Shown piece after piece: positions 22,231 to 30,390 of a stretch of 35,629 nucleotides of DNA (its first letter is position 1; every line of letters starts with the position of its first letter). Under the pieces are notes generated by a model. That model was given only the letters and a program-made list of their open reading frames with translations, did no database searches and was not told the DNA's origin. The position numbers were made by a program, and so were the translations under genes. The stretch covers positions 1 to 35,629 of the forward strand of contig DAOUCU010000071.1 in NCBI GenBank assembly GCA_034431935.1, read 5' to 3'. This DNA comes from JBFMDU01 sp034431935. Its GTDB lineage: Bacteria > Chloroflexota > Dehalococcoidia > GIF9 > JBFMDU01.

Positions 22231-22863
22231 ATGGCTGAGACCGTGAGACCTTACCCGGCAACCCTGAGCATCGACTACCCTGACAAGCCCCGCAATCGCC
22301 TGACCTGCTTCTTCCGCGCCTTCACTGTCATCCCAATCTACATCATCCTTGCCCTTCTGATGGGGGCTACTACAGGATGGAAAGCTGATAGCAACGCCTG
22401 GTCCTACGGCTGCTACGGCTTCGTTTTCCTGCCGCTCGTGCTCATGATTCTATTCCGGCAGAAGTACCCGAAGTGGTGGTTCGACTGGAACCTGAACCTT
22501 ACCAGATTCTCCTATCGAGTCGCGGCCTATTTTCTTCTGCTCCGTGATGAGTACCCTTCCACCGATGAGGAGCAGGCGATCCACATCGACATCGCCTATC
22601 CCGATGTCAGGAAAGACCTCAGGCGCTGGTTGCCGCTGTTCAAGTGGATTATGGCCATACCACACTATATCATCCTCGCCTTCATTGGCATCGGCGCCGG
22701 CGTGGTCACGGTCATCGCCTGGTTCGCCATCCTCTTCACCGGCAAATACCCGAAGGGCCTGTTCGACTTCGTTATCAACTACGAACGGTGGTGCCTCCGC
22801 GTTGCCGCCTACGCCTTCCTCCTGACCACCGACCAGTACCCGCCTTTCCGCCTTGGGGCATAG
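22231..22863 (+). CDS. DUF4389-family membrane protein
   Basis: This 210-aa protein has three or four hydrophobic segments (FTVIPIYIILALLMG, YGFVFLPLVLMILF, IMAIPHYIILAFIGIGAGVVTVIAWFAI) and two repeats of a FxWxxxxxRxxYRVxAYxxLLxxxYP-like pattern (WWFDWNLNLTRFSYRVAAYFLLLRDEYP and LFDFVINYERWCLRVAAYAFLLTTDQYP), the DUF4389 hallmark. The function is unknown. I chose ATG 22231, since GGAGGTG just before it is an ideal ribosome site; the earlier ATG at 22219 contains that site. Confidence 0.87.
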   Translation: MAETVRPYPATLSIDYPDKPRNRLTCFFRAFTVIPIYIILALLMGATTGWKADSNAWSYGCYGFVFLPLVLMILFRQKYPKWWFDWNLNLTRFSYRVAAYFLLLRDEYPSTDEEQAIHIDIAYPDVRKDLRRWLPLFKWIMAIPHYIILAFIGIGAGVVTVIAWFAILFTGKYPKGLFDFVINYERWCLRVAAYAFLLTTDQYPPFRLGA

Positions 22864-22880
22864 AACCGGTTATTGCCAAC

Positions 22881-22910
22881 AAGAATGGGGCGGCCGGCCG
22901 CCCCATTCTT
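22881..22910. terminator. 30-bp perfect palindrome, bidirectional terminator
   Basis: AAGAATGGGGCGGCC and its exact reverse complement lie back to back, giving a 30-bp perfect palindrome. It sits 17 bp after the DUF4389 stop and 43 bp from the stop of the convergent PPC gene. As RNA it would fold into a very stable hairpin from either strand, ending in CUU/UCUUU. It most likely ends both transcripts. Confidence 0.75.
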
Positions 22911-22953
22911 TACCTGTGCCCCACTAGCATCTTCGAAGGTGGCTACAGGGACA

Positions 22954-23436
22954 TCAAGTGGCATCACGTTGTTGGCCCGGCGACAGGTATCCCTGCTTCG
23001 TTTCAAGCAGGGTGAAGCCGCTGGCCTTATCCCTGACGCGTACCGCTTTGGCACCGGTAATCTCGTAGAGGACGGCCTCGCCGGTCATCCAGGTCTTCAC
23101 GCCGTTGCGCAGACAGCCGGTCATGGTCTGGCCGGAGCGTCCCAGCGCGGCGTGGATGTGGAGGACCGGCCTGCCACTTTCGTCCGGCGCCAGCACGCCG
23201 ACGCCGGCGACCTCGTGGGCGCCGTCCAGCGGCAGGAGCATCGGCTCCGGCGGCATCTGTTCGGTTAGCCGAGGGCCGACTACTACCTGCCCGCTGCCGA
23301 TGCCCCCCACCAGCACGACCTGGCCATGGGTCACGCCTTTTTCAGCGGCGAACTTCTCAATACAGTCTGGAACAACATCGCCGTCCTCAAGCCGCAGTAC
23401 GAAAACGCGGCCAATTCTACCTTCGGTAGATTTCAT
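22954..23436 (-). CDS. PPC (DUF296)-domain DNA-binding-like protein
   Basis: This 160-aa protein has the PPC/DUF296 fold: VFVLRLEDGDVVPDCIEKFAAEKGV at the start, VVLVGGIGSGQVVVG, and the metal-binding HIHAALGRSGQTMTGCL (His at about 93 and 95) toward the middle. Bacterial PPC proteins are trimeric with a metal site; in plants the domain goes with AT-hooks. The role here is unknown. It is the last of four minus-strand genes starting with marC. The ATG has AAGGAA upstream. Confidence 0.85.
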   Translation of the reverse strand: MKSTEGRIGRVFVLRLEDGDVVPDCIEKFAAEKGVTHGQVVLVGGIGSGQVVVGPRLTEQMPPEPMLLPLDGAHEVAGVGVLAPDESGRPVLHIHAALGRSGQTMTGCLRNGVKTWMTGEAVLYEITGAKAVRVRDKASGFTLLETKQGYLSPGQQRDAT

Positions 23437-23499
23437 TATGGATTCCTTGATTGATTATTCTTCTATCACCGGCGGGCGCAACTGTATCACATCGACGGG

Positions 23500-24630
23500 T
23501 TACTTTACATCGTCCTCGGAGTAGTAGTTCATTGTCTTCTGACGATTGGCAACGGCTTCCTGACGGCGCCTGGTGACGCCCTCATCATTGAGCCGGGTCA
23601 TGAAGCCGACCTCAAAGACCTTATTGGGCGGGAAGATGGTATTGGCATAGAACGGCCGGTAAAGTTCGGTGCGGCACCGGGTAATGGAATCACCGCCATA
23701 GATGCCCATGCGGAACTGTTTGCGGGCTTCGCGCAGTTTCATCACGTCAATCGGCGCCGTGAGGACCTGAGGACACCGGTCCGGCGTCTGGGCAATAATC
23801 CTGCCGTAGAAATCGATGACACGGCACTGGCCGCCGCCGGTGGCATCATAGGTGGGGTTGATACCGTTCTTGCCGCAGAAGTCGCCCGTGGTGAGGAAGG
23901 CGCCGGCATTGTTCTGCTCGACGATATAGACGGTATTGTCCCAGGCGCGCACCTGCAGGGCCATGGCGGCGATTTCGTGGACAAAGCCACCATTAAGATG
24001 CAGGATGACCTCGGCGCCGTTCATCGCCTCCATCCGGGGTATTTCCGGAATCATCAGGTCGCCGCAGACAAAGCAGGCCAGCCGCCCGATTTTCGTGTCC
24101 ACCACCGGAAAGAAATCTTTCTTGCCGGTAATCGGGTTGACATACTTGTCCATGATATCGTGCGGATTGCACCCGTAGGCAGTATTCATCTTGCGGTACT
24201 TAAGTATGATCTTGCCTTTCGGGTTAATGATGAAAGCGGTATTAAAGTAGGTCTCCGGCCAGTCGGGGTCGTTCTCGTGGTTGACGGCGGCGATGTAACA
24301 ATCGTATTTCCTGGCCTTTTCGGCCAAGATGTCCGTCTCCGGGCCGGGCATGGTGATAGCCTGCCATTTCTTGACCTGTTCGTTAGTAGTAGTGGCACTG
24401 TAAACACCGCCGAGGCTGAACTCGGAAAAGCAGATGAGCTTTACCGGCGGCCAGTTGGTGCCGAAGGCAAAGCAGAAGTCGATGTAGTCGCACATGCGCC
24501 GGAGATTTCGCCTCTTGAAAGTCTCGCCTTCGTACTCTCCGTGGATGTTGGGGTTGTAGGTCTCCCATGCCGCCTGAATGCAGGCTACCTGGTAGGGAGC
24601 GACGTTCTCATTGGTGCTTTTCGCTGTCAT
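23500..24630 (-). CDS. carbon-nitrogen hydrolase (nitrilase/amidase superfamily)
   Basis: This 376-aa protein has the nitrilase-fold catalytic triad: Glu70 in ICFSEFSLGG, Lys147 in LKYRKMN, and Cys189 in CFVCGDLMIPEI. The remaining fold is typical (ILHLNGGFVHEIAAMALQVRAWDNTVYIVEQNNAG). It should split an amide or nitrile in the cytoplasm. It is longer than plain omega-amidases and closest in form to aliphatic-amidase/formamidase-like enzymes, but the substrate is unknown. AAAGGAG precedes the ATG. It is coded 24 bp after the nitroreductase-like gene. Confidence 0.9.
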   Translation of the reverse strand: MTAKSTNENVAPYQVACIQAAWETYNPNIHGEYEGETFKRRNLRRMCDYIDFCFAFGTNWPPVKLICFSEFSLGGVYSATTTNEQVKKWQAITMPGPETDILAEKARKYDCYIAAVNHENDPDWPETYFNTAFIINPKGKIILKYRKMNTAYGCNPHDIMDKYVNPITGKKDFFPVVDTKIGRLACFVCGDLMIPEIPRMEAMNGAEVILHLNGGFVHEIAAMALQVRAWDNTVYIVEQNNAGAFLTTGDFCGKNGINPTYDATGGGQCRVIDFYGRIIAQTPDRCPQVLTAPIDVMKLREARKQFRMGIYGGDSITRCRTELYRPFYANTIFPPNKVFEVGFMTRLNDEGVTRRRQEAVANRQKTMNYYSEDDVK

Positions 24631-24654
24631 AGCTGTCTCCTTTCATAAAGTAGC

Positions 24655-25476
24655 TCATACCACTGTAAATCTCGCCACATCCGGCGCCTTCAGAAACTCC
24701 CATCGCCCCCGAACACCGCATGAAGCCGCCCCCAGTTCTAAATGCAGCATAGCGATGCCGCAGTCAAGCCGCTTTGATACCCCGAAATCAGGGCCTCGAA
24801 TTCTTACCGATACGTTGATGACATTGAGTCCAACATGGAACTTCCACGGCTGGCGGTTGATGGCCGAAGGGGCCAGCCTCGCCGCCTCAAGCGCCGCCCG
24901 CACCCATTCCGGCCACCTGCCTTCCTCCAGCCCACTCACCAGACTGGAAAGCGGCTCCCGCCGGTGATGGCGGCCGAAGCCGCTCATAACCATCTCCTGC
25001 AGCGACGGGCTTATCCTGGCGTAACCCACCGGCGTCACCGCCAGAACACGCTCGTGTTCATTGGTACCAGCCAGCTTGCCCGTAACCTCCGGGTGGAAAA
25101 AGCCGCCGACCCAGCAGGTATTCAGCCCGAGCGCTGTCGCCTCCAAAACAACGCCCTCGCCGGTGTAGCCGACCATCTCCTGCACGTTCGGATTGGTCAT
25201 ATCGCCGACGAAGGCAATAAATGTTCGCGCACCAGTAACCTTACCGTAACTGCCGACTATGCCCCTGAACACATCTTCGGTAAAGTCCGTTACCAGCACC
25301 GACCGGGCGGCCGGGAACGGCCTGAACCCATCACAGACACGCTGAAGCGCGGCCAACCGTTCCGGCGAAACGGCCTGCCGCGGGTCAAACCGCCGGTGGG
25401 AGCGCCGCCGCTCGAGGACGCCATACCAGGCAGAATACCGGGACTCAATGACGGACATCCCGCACTTCTGAATCAT
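24655..25476 (-). CDS. nitroreductase-like flavoprotein
   Basis: This 273-aa protein resembles the nitroreductase fold: LERRRSHRRFDPR near residue 21 (the FMN-contacting R-R-S-x-R-x-F motif), GYTGEGVVLEATALGLNTCWVGGFF (about 102-126), and a late ALEAARLAPSAINRQPWKFHV (190-210) that equals the usual N-terminal APSAxNxQPW motif. The order differs from typical nitroreductases, where the SAxNxQPW segment follows the RRSxRxF segment within about 30 residues, so this is one of the larger TM1586-like members. Probably FMN-dependent; substrate unknown. It overlaps marC by 4 bp (ATGA). Confidence 0.8.
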   Translation of the reverse strand: MIQKCGMSVIESRYSAWYGVLERRRSHRRFDPRQAVSPERLAALQRVCDGFRPFPAARSVLVTDFTEDVFRGIVGSYGKVTGARTFIAFVGDMTNPNVQEMVGYTGEGVVLEATALGLNTCWVGGFFHPEVTGKLAGTNEHERVLAVTPVGYARISPSLQEMVMSGFGRHHRREPLSSLVSGLEEGRWPEWVRAALEAARLAPSAINRQPWKFHVGLNVINVSVRIRGPDFGVSKRLDCGIAMLHLELGAASCGVRGRWEFLKAPDVARFTVV

Positions 25477-26063
25477 CCTCCCACAATCCCCTGCCTTATC
25501 ATCTTCACCGCGATTGCCGCTAGCAGCAGTGCAGCGACTTTAGAGATAACCCTGACCCCACCCCGGCCAAGAAAGCTCATAATCCTCTGCATCTGGGCAA
25601 CAACGGCCCAGGCAATAGCCAGATTGGCAATGAAGGAAATCAGGACGACGACAATCGAGTACTGGTCAATAAGCAGGAGCAGGGTGGTCAGCACCGCCGG
25701 GCCGACAATCAGCGGGATGCCGATAGGCACGGCGCCGACCAGCGGGGCTTCGGCGGCAAGGTCGGCCTCGAGTATCTTGCCGGTGACCAGGTCTTTGGCC
25801 GAAATCAGGAACAGGATGACGCCGCCGCCAATCAGAAAATCCCTGACTTCAATCCCCATGAGTGCGAAAATACCTTTGCCAAGCGCCAGGAATAAAAGAC
25901 CCAGGCCGAGTGCGCTGAAGATGGCGTAGCGCACCATGCGGTCGAACTGCGGTCGGGAAAGGTGCTCGGTCAGGGAAATCATAATGGGCAGGACGCCAAT
26001 CACGTCCATGGCCACGAAAAGCGGGACGAAGGTAAGACCTATCTGCTTCAAAAACTCTATCAT
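25473..26063 (-). CDS. MarC-family membrane protein
   Basis: This 196-aa protein has six hydrophobic helices and the MarC features: FVPLFVAMDVIGVLPIMISLT at the start, GIEVRDFLIGGGVILFLISAKD, and VGAVPIGIPLIVGPAVLTTLLLL in the middle. The family is an integral membrane group (UPF0056) with unknown substrate; the old link to antibiotic resistance is not supported. It is the first gene of a four-gene run. The ATG lacks a clear ribosome site. Confidence 0.92.
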   Translation of the reverse strand: MIEFLKQIGLTFVPLFVAMDVIGVLPIMISLTEHLSRPQFDRMVRYAIFSALGLGLLFLALGKGIFALMGIEVRDFLIGGGVILFLISAKDLVTGKILEADLAAEAPLVGAVPIGIPLIVGPAVLTTLLLLIDQYSIVVVLISFIANLAIAWAVVAQMQRIMSFLGRGGVRVISKVAALLLAAIAVKMIRQGIVGG

Positions 26064-26109
26064 GGCTCAGAACAAATCCGATTTACTTCGTAGGAAATGC
26101 TTGACACCA

Positions 26110-26139
26110 AAGATACCAGAAGATGTGAGGCTTTTCCAA
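26110..26139 (-). promoter_or_regulatory. possible promoter of the marC operon
   Basis: On the minus strand TTGGAA (26139..26134), an 18-bp spacer and TATCTT (26115..26110), about 47 bp before the marC ATG. It is only moderately close to consensus. Confidence 0.4.
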
Positions 26140-26191
26140 ATACACCATAACAACTGGCCTCAGTGCCTGACTGTTGTTTATCGGACGTCGA

Positions 26192-26219
26192 TGGACAATG
26201 CCCCTGCCGGTCTTATAAA
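26192..26219 (+). promoter_or_regulatory. possible promoter of the PCP_red-like gene
   Basis: TGGACA (26192-26197), a 16-bp spacer and TATAAA (26214-26219) lie about 100 bp before the small gene at 26319. The 255-bp gap here (26064-26318) otherwise holds no gene I can support. Confidence 0.5.
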
Positions 26220-26318
26220 ATGCCTGGCAACGGCTGCCTCATCGCGCCCGGAATTGAGCTCTGACCCGGCCCAGGCCCTGTCCTGTGCGAAATCTCGACC
26301 GGACAAGGAGGTATTACG

Positions 26319-26522
26319 ATGGAGGAGACACCCGGGGTAACTGGCGGAAGTAAAGAAGGAGAGCTCGTTTGGACCAGGGAGGCCCTGGACTACCTGGAAA
26401 TGGCGCCATCCTTCGTGAGAGACAGGGCCAGGAAGCGAATTGAGGAATACGCGCGACAGCAGGGGATCACAGAGATTACCGAAGACGTCGCGTACGCGGC
26501 AAGAGAAAAGAGCGGCAAGTAG
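26319..26522 (+). CDS. stand-alone PCP_red-like small protein
   Basis: This 67-aa protein matches the small domain found at the C-terminus of light-independent protochlorophyllide reductase subunit B (PCP_red): LVWTREALDYLEMAPSFVRDRARKRIEEYARQQG, then ITEITEDVAYAARE. In BchB/ChlB the domain helps bind the substrate. Stand-alone copies occur in anaerobes without photosynthesis; their role is unknown. ACAAGGAGG precedes the ATG. There is no chlorophyll gene nearby. Confidence 0.78.
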   Translation: MEETPGVTGGSKEGELVWTREALDYLEMAPSFVRDRARKRIEEYARQQGITEITEDVAYAAREKSGK

Positions 26523-26561
26523 AAGCTTCAAGTTTAAGTTGACTGACGCCCTATCGTTACG

Positions 26562-26579
26562 CCCGGCGTGACTCCCGGG
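26562..26579 (-). terminator. weak hairpin between convergent genes
   Basis: CCCGG and CCGGG form a 5-bp stem around an 8-nt loop in the 67-bp gap between the PCP_red-like gene and gyrA. A T-rich stretch (TTCTTCTAAATTATTTT) follows on the plus strand, so it may end the small gene's transcript. Confidence 0.35.
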
Positions 26580-26589
26580 TTCTTCTAAA

Positions 26590-29091
26590 TTATTTTAACT
26601 TATCTTTTTCCGGCTTTTCTGGCTTCTCCGGCTCGGACGGACCGTCTATCTGCTGGCAGGAGATAGCCGCCACACGGTCGCCGGGATCAAGCCTCATGAC
26701 ATGAACACCCTGGCTGATGCGGCTGATAGCGCGGAGCCCTTCTACCGATGTCCGGATTACCATGCCGCCGACCGAGGCGATGGTCAACTGACATTCGCGG
26801 GGTATCTGGCGTACCGCCGCTATCTTACCCGTCTTTCCGGTCAGCTTATGAGCGATAACTCCCTGGCCGCCGCGCCGGATAACCCGATAAGTCTTAGTTT
26901 GCGTCAGCTTGCCGAAGCCGTTATCTGTAACCGTCAGAACGTAAGTGTCCTGCTTCTCGACATCCATTCGCACGATGTCCATACCGACCACCCTATCGCC
27001 CGGCGCCAGCCGGATGCCGCGGACGCCTGCCGCGGTACGGGATAGCGGACGGACGTCTTTTACCTGGAAGCGGATGCCCTTGCCCTCGCGGGTAACCATT
27101 ATGACCTCATCCTCATTTCTGGCCAGCGCCGCCGCCACCAGCTCGTGTCCTTTCTGAAGTTTAATGGCAATCAGACCGTTGCTCCGAACTGAAGCAAACT
27201 CCTCCAGCGGTGTCCGCTTGACGGTACCGCCGGATGTCGCCATAAACAGGTACATCCCCGGCGTGAATTCGGTTACGGCAATCATGGCCGTGACATGTTC
27301 TTTGAGGTCGATACCGAGCAGGTTGACCAGTGCCGTGCCCTTGCTGGCGCGCGACTGGTCCGGCACCTGGTAGACCTTGAGCCGGTAGACACGGCCGCGG
27401 TCGGTGAAGAGCAGGAGATTATCGTGGGTATCGGCGGTAACAATGTGCCGGACGACATCGGCCTCACGCCCGACCATGCCGATAACGCCCTTACCGCCAT
27501 GACGCTGGAGGCGCTGAATCGACTGCGGATAGCGCTTGATGTAGTCCTGGTTACTCATGGTAACAACGACGCGCTGGTGCGGGATAAGCTCTTCGAGTGT
27601 CTGCTCGACCGCCTCCTGCTGGCTTATCTCGGTGCGCCGGCCATCACCGTACTTTTTCTTAAGTTCGGTAGTTTCCTGGGAGATTACGCTCAGGATCTTA
27701 CGCGGGTTAGCCAGAAGGTCTTCAAGGTAGGCGATGGTCTTGATGACCTCGGCGTACTCCTCGGCAATTTTATTGCGCTCCAGCCTGGCCAGACGGCGCA
27801 ACTGCATATCGAGAATGGCCTGCGCCTGAATCTGTGACAGGCTGAACTTATTCATCAGGTTGGCCCGGGCCGATTCCGCCGTTTCGGAACGGCGTATGGT
27901 CTCGATAACCTGATCGATGTTGTCGAGGGCAATGCGGAAGCCTTCAAGGATGTGGGCGCGCTCTTTAGCCTTGTTCAGGTCAAACTTTGACCGGCGGGTA
28001 ATAACTTCCTGACGGAACTCGATATAGTTAGTCAAGGCTTCCTTGAGGTTCAGGACGCGCGGTGCGCCGTGGACAAGGGCCACCATGTTGATGAAAAAGG
28101 CCGATTGCATCGGGGTATGCTTGAACAGGTTGTTAAGCACCACTCCCGCCTGGCCGTCTTTCTTAAGATCAATGGCAATCCGCATGCCTTCACGGTCAGA
28201 CTCGTCGCGCACCTCGGCAATGCCCTCAATCTTGCGCTCCCGGGCAAGCTCGGCAATACGCTTGACCAGAGCCGCCTTGTCCACCTGATAGGGCAGTTCG
28301 CTAACAATTATTTGTGTCCTGCCCCCTCTGCCCTCAACTTCCTCGACGCGTGCCCTCACTACTACCTTGCCCTGTCCGGTAGCGTAGGCCTGACGGATCC
28401 CCTCGACTCCCATGATGATGGCGCCGGTGGGGAAGTCGGGTCCCTTGACATACTTCATCAGTTCATCGACCGTGGCCTCAGGGTTTTCAATGACATGGAC
28501 GATAGCGTCACAGACCTCACTCAGGTTATGCGGCGGAATGCTGGTAGCCATACCGACGGCGATGCCGGCGGAGCCGTTGACCAGAAGGTTGGGAAGTTTG
28601 GCCGGCAGGACCGTCGGCTCCTGGAGCGAGTTATCAAAGTTCGGAGCGAACTCGACCGTATCCTTGTCGATGTCAACCAGCATCTCCTCGGAAATGGCGG
28701 AAAGCCGGGCCTCGGTGTAACGCATGGCCGCCGGCGGGTCGTTATCGACACTGCCGAAGTTCCCCTGACCATCAACCAGGGGATAGCGCATGGAAAAGTC
28801 CTGGGCAAGGCGAACCATGGCCTCGTACACCGGCGCATCGCCGTGGGGATGATACTTGCCCATGACATCGCCGACGATGCGGGCGCTCTTCCTGTAGGCG
28901 CTGTTGTGCCTTATGCCAAGTTCATGCATGGCGAAGAGGATACGCCGCTGGACCGGCTTCAAGCCGTCCCTGACATCCGGTAAGGCGCGGGAAATAATTA
29001 CGCTCATGGCGTAATCGAGATAGGAGCTCTTCATCTCCTCCTCGATATTGATTGGCTTGATGACGCCGACCTCGGTCACGCTAAACTCCAC
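26590..29091 (-). CDS. gyrA: DNA gyrase subunit A
   Basis: This 833-aa protein has the full GyrA layout: the winged-helix breakage-reunion domain with RALPDVRDGLKPVQRRIL, catalytic Tyr125 in AAMRYTEARL, the tower and coiled coil, and a C-terminal beta-pinwheel with the GyrA box (QRHGGKG, about 535), which marks it as gyrase rather than topoisomerase IV. With GyrB it introduces negative supercoils. The quinolone-determining region reads HPHGDAPVYEA, so the position of E. coli Ser83 is Ala, Ala84 is Pro and Asp87 is Glu. The tail repeats PEKPEK. The GTG start overlaps the TPR gene end by 11 bp. Confidence 0.96.
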   Translation of the reverse strand: MEFSVTEVGVIKPINIEEEMKSSYLDYAMSVIISRALPDVRDGLKPVQRRILFAMHELGIRHNSAYRKSARIVGDVMGKYHPHGDAPVYEAMVRLAQDFSMRYPLVDGQGNFGSVDNDPPAAMRYTEARLSAISEEMLVDIDKDTVEFAPNFDNSLQEPTVLPAKLPNLLVNGSAGIAVGMATSIPPHNLSEVCDAIVHVIENPEATVDELMKYVKGPDFPTGAIIMGVEGIRQAYATGQGKVVVRARVEEVEGRGGRTQIIVSELPYQVDKAALVKRIAELARERKIEGIAEVRDESDREGMRIAIDLKKDGQAGVVLNNLFKHTPMQSAFFINMVALVHGAPRVLNLKEALTNYIEFRQEVITRRSKFDLNKAKERAHILEGFRIALDNIDQVIETIRRSETAESARANLMNKFSLSQIQAQAILDMQLRRLARLERNKIAEEYAEVIKTIAYLEDLLANPRKILSVISQETTELKKKYGDGRRTEISQQEAVEQTLEELIPHQRVVVTMSNQDYIKRYPQSIQRLQRHGGKGVIGMVGREADVVRHIVTADTHDNLLLFTDRGRVYRLKVYQVPDQSRASKGTALVNLLGIDLKEHVTAMIAVTEFTPGMYLFMATSGGTVKRTPLEEFASVRSNGLIAIKLQKGHELVAAALARNEDEVIMVTREGKGIRFQVKDVRPLSRTAAGVRGIRLAPGDRVVGMDIVRMDVEKQDTYVLTVTDNGFGKLTQTKTYRVIRRGGQGVIAHKLTGKTGKIAAVRQIPRECQLTIASVGGMVIRTSVEGLRAISRISQGVHVMRLDPGDRVAAISCQQIDGPSEPEKPEKPEKDKLK

Positions 29092-29911
29092 TCTTGTCGC
29101 TTAGTTCTTCCTCAACGCGGGTGCCGTTATCCATCACGGTAAAACCATCCGGAAGGTGTTCTGGCTCTTCCTCCCCTTCCTCGGTTTCGGCGAACTCGAA
29201 TTCGTCGAGGCTATCTTCAGCCCTCCGGAGCAAGGTCTCCTTGCCGCCTCTGAGTCCGGCCGCGGCTGCCGCCGGGAAGGAGAGCTTGCCTGCCTGCTTT
29301 GGATGCTGGTAGGTTTCGGTGATGATAATCTTCATCGAATCGCCATCAACGCTGACAACGGCGGCATCGTACTTGTTGCCGCCCTTCATAAGCTGGATCA
29401 GGCGGAGCTCGTAACGAGGCTCCACCCATCCCAGTACTTCTTTCTCGGCCGTTTCAACCTGCAGGTGCTTACCACGGGGTCTTAAGAATACCTGGTCGCC
29501 GGCGGCCATCTTGGCCAGAACGCTCCTGGGAGCAAGATGATAAAGGCGGACAACGCGGGACTTGCTGCTCTCCCAGACAAAGAACTCAGGCGCGACGGCG
29601 GCCTGCTGGGAGGGAGGCGGCCCTTCCTTTTGCTTCAAGAGAGAAAGTCGCTCCAGGTTCTTTCTGGCAATCTGGTTATTCGGCGCCAGTTCCAGCGCCC
29701 TGGCATAGGCATTCTTAGCCTCGGCAAAGCGGCCCAGCTCCATTAGCGCCCGGCCAAGCCGGTTGTGAGCATCCACATCGGTCGGGAAACCCTCCAGAAG
29801 GGCCTTGTTAGCGGCGACGGCCTCTTCCCAGCGGCTTTGTCTGGCCAGAGCTATAGCCTCTTCGACCAGCTCGCGCCGGGGACGGGCCTTGGTCTCCTCC
29901 TGATATGGCAA
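29081..29911 (-). CDS. TPR-repeat protein upstream of gyrA
   Basis: This 276-aa protein starts with two or three TPR units (about 12-95: ALARQSRWEEAVAANKALLEGFPTDVDAHNRLGRALMELGRFAEAKNAYARALELAPN). A Pro/Gln linker follows, then a beta-rich domain (about 108-205: VVRLYHLAPRSVLAKMAAGDQVFLRPRGKH) and a long acidic C-terminus (EFEFAETEEGEEEPEH). The function is unknown; TPRs bind other proteins. It is co-transcribed with gyrA from a promoter near 30007. Confidence 0.83.
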   Translation of the reverse strand: MPYQEETKARPRRELVEEAIALARQSRWEEAVAANKALLEGFPTDVDAHNRLGRALMELGRFAEAKNAYARALELAPNNQIARKNLERLSLLKQKEGPPPSQQAAVAPEFFVWESSKSRVVRLYHLAPRSVLAKMAAGDQVFLRPRGKHLQVETAEKEVLGWVEPRYELRLIQLMKGGNKYDAAVVSVDGDSMKIIITETYQHPKQAGKLSFPAAAAAGLRGGKETLLRRAEDSLDEFEFAETEEGEEEPEHLPDGFTVMDNGTRVEEELSDKSGV

Positions 29912-30001
29912 TCTGCTTCCTCCGCTTCGTGAGCTTTCCAGAGATTATCCTCGTCCCATTGGGGAGCAGGGACAAGGAGGAAGGTCTTTCTTATTCAGCA
30001 T

Positions 30002-30030
30002 ATTGTATACGAACACCGTGACTATCTCAA
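30002..30030 (-). promoter_or_regulatory. promoter of the TPR-gyrA operon
   Basis: On the minus strand TTGAGA (30030..30025), a 17-bp spacer and TACAAT (30007..30002), within TATACAAT. The start should be near 29995, giving a leader of about 85 nt before the TPR gene. Confidence 0.7.
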
Positions 30031-30071
30031 GAGCAACGCGAACGTGAGGAGCGGCCAGAACCTCCGGCATT

Positions 30072-30101
30072 TTGACAACGCTCCCCGCTTTGCGGTACGC
30101 T
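30072..30101 (+). promoter_or_regulatory. promoter of the Nfu gene
   Basis: TTGACA (30072-30077), an 18-bp spacer and TACGCT (30096-30101), about 31 bp before the ATG. It diverges from the TPR-gyrA promoter. Confidence 0.55.
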
Positions 30102-30132
30102 ATCGGAACTTTTCTTGGTTGAGGAGACTCTC

Positions 30133-30381
30133 ATGGCAGAAGTACCAGGCCCGGTCACGGTAAAACAGAGGGTTGAAAAGGTGCTGGACCGCATCCGACC
30201 AAACCTTCAGGCCGATGGTGGTAACGTCCAGCTTGTTGATGTGCTTGATGGGGTGGTCAAGGTGAAGCTAACAGGTGCCTGCTTCGGCTGTCCCATGTCC
30301 CAGCTGACCCTTAAGATGGGGATTGAGCGTATGCTCAAGAGCGAAATCCCCGAGGTCAAAGAGGTACAGGCCGTAAATTAG
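30133..30381 (+). CDS. Nfu-type Fe-S cluster carrier (NifU C-terminal domain)
   Basis: This 82-aa protein is a single NifU C-terminal domain: VEKVLDRIRPNLQADGGNVQLVDV, the cluster-binding CFGC in LTGACFGCPMSQLTLKMGIE, and a closing helix. Such proteins carry 4Fe-4S clusters to targets in the cytoplasm. I chose ATG 30133 because GAGGAG lies just upstream; an earlier TTG at 30115 is less likely. It is transcribed alone; lysC follows on the opposite strand only 9 bp away. Confidence 0.93.
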   Translation: MAEVPGPVTVKQRVEKVLDRIRPNLQADGGNVQLVDVLDGVVKVKLTGACFGCPMSQLTLKMGIERMLKSEIPEVKEVQAVN

Positions 30382-30390
30382 GGCGCCGCT

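Noticed and set aside
28069..28983. 304-aa plus-strand frame inside gyrA
   Set aside because: It lies fully within gyrA on the other strand and has no family features.
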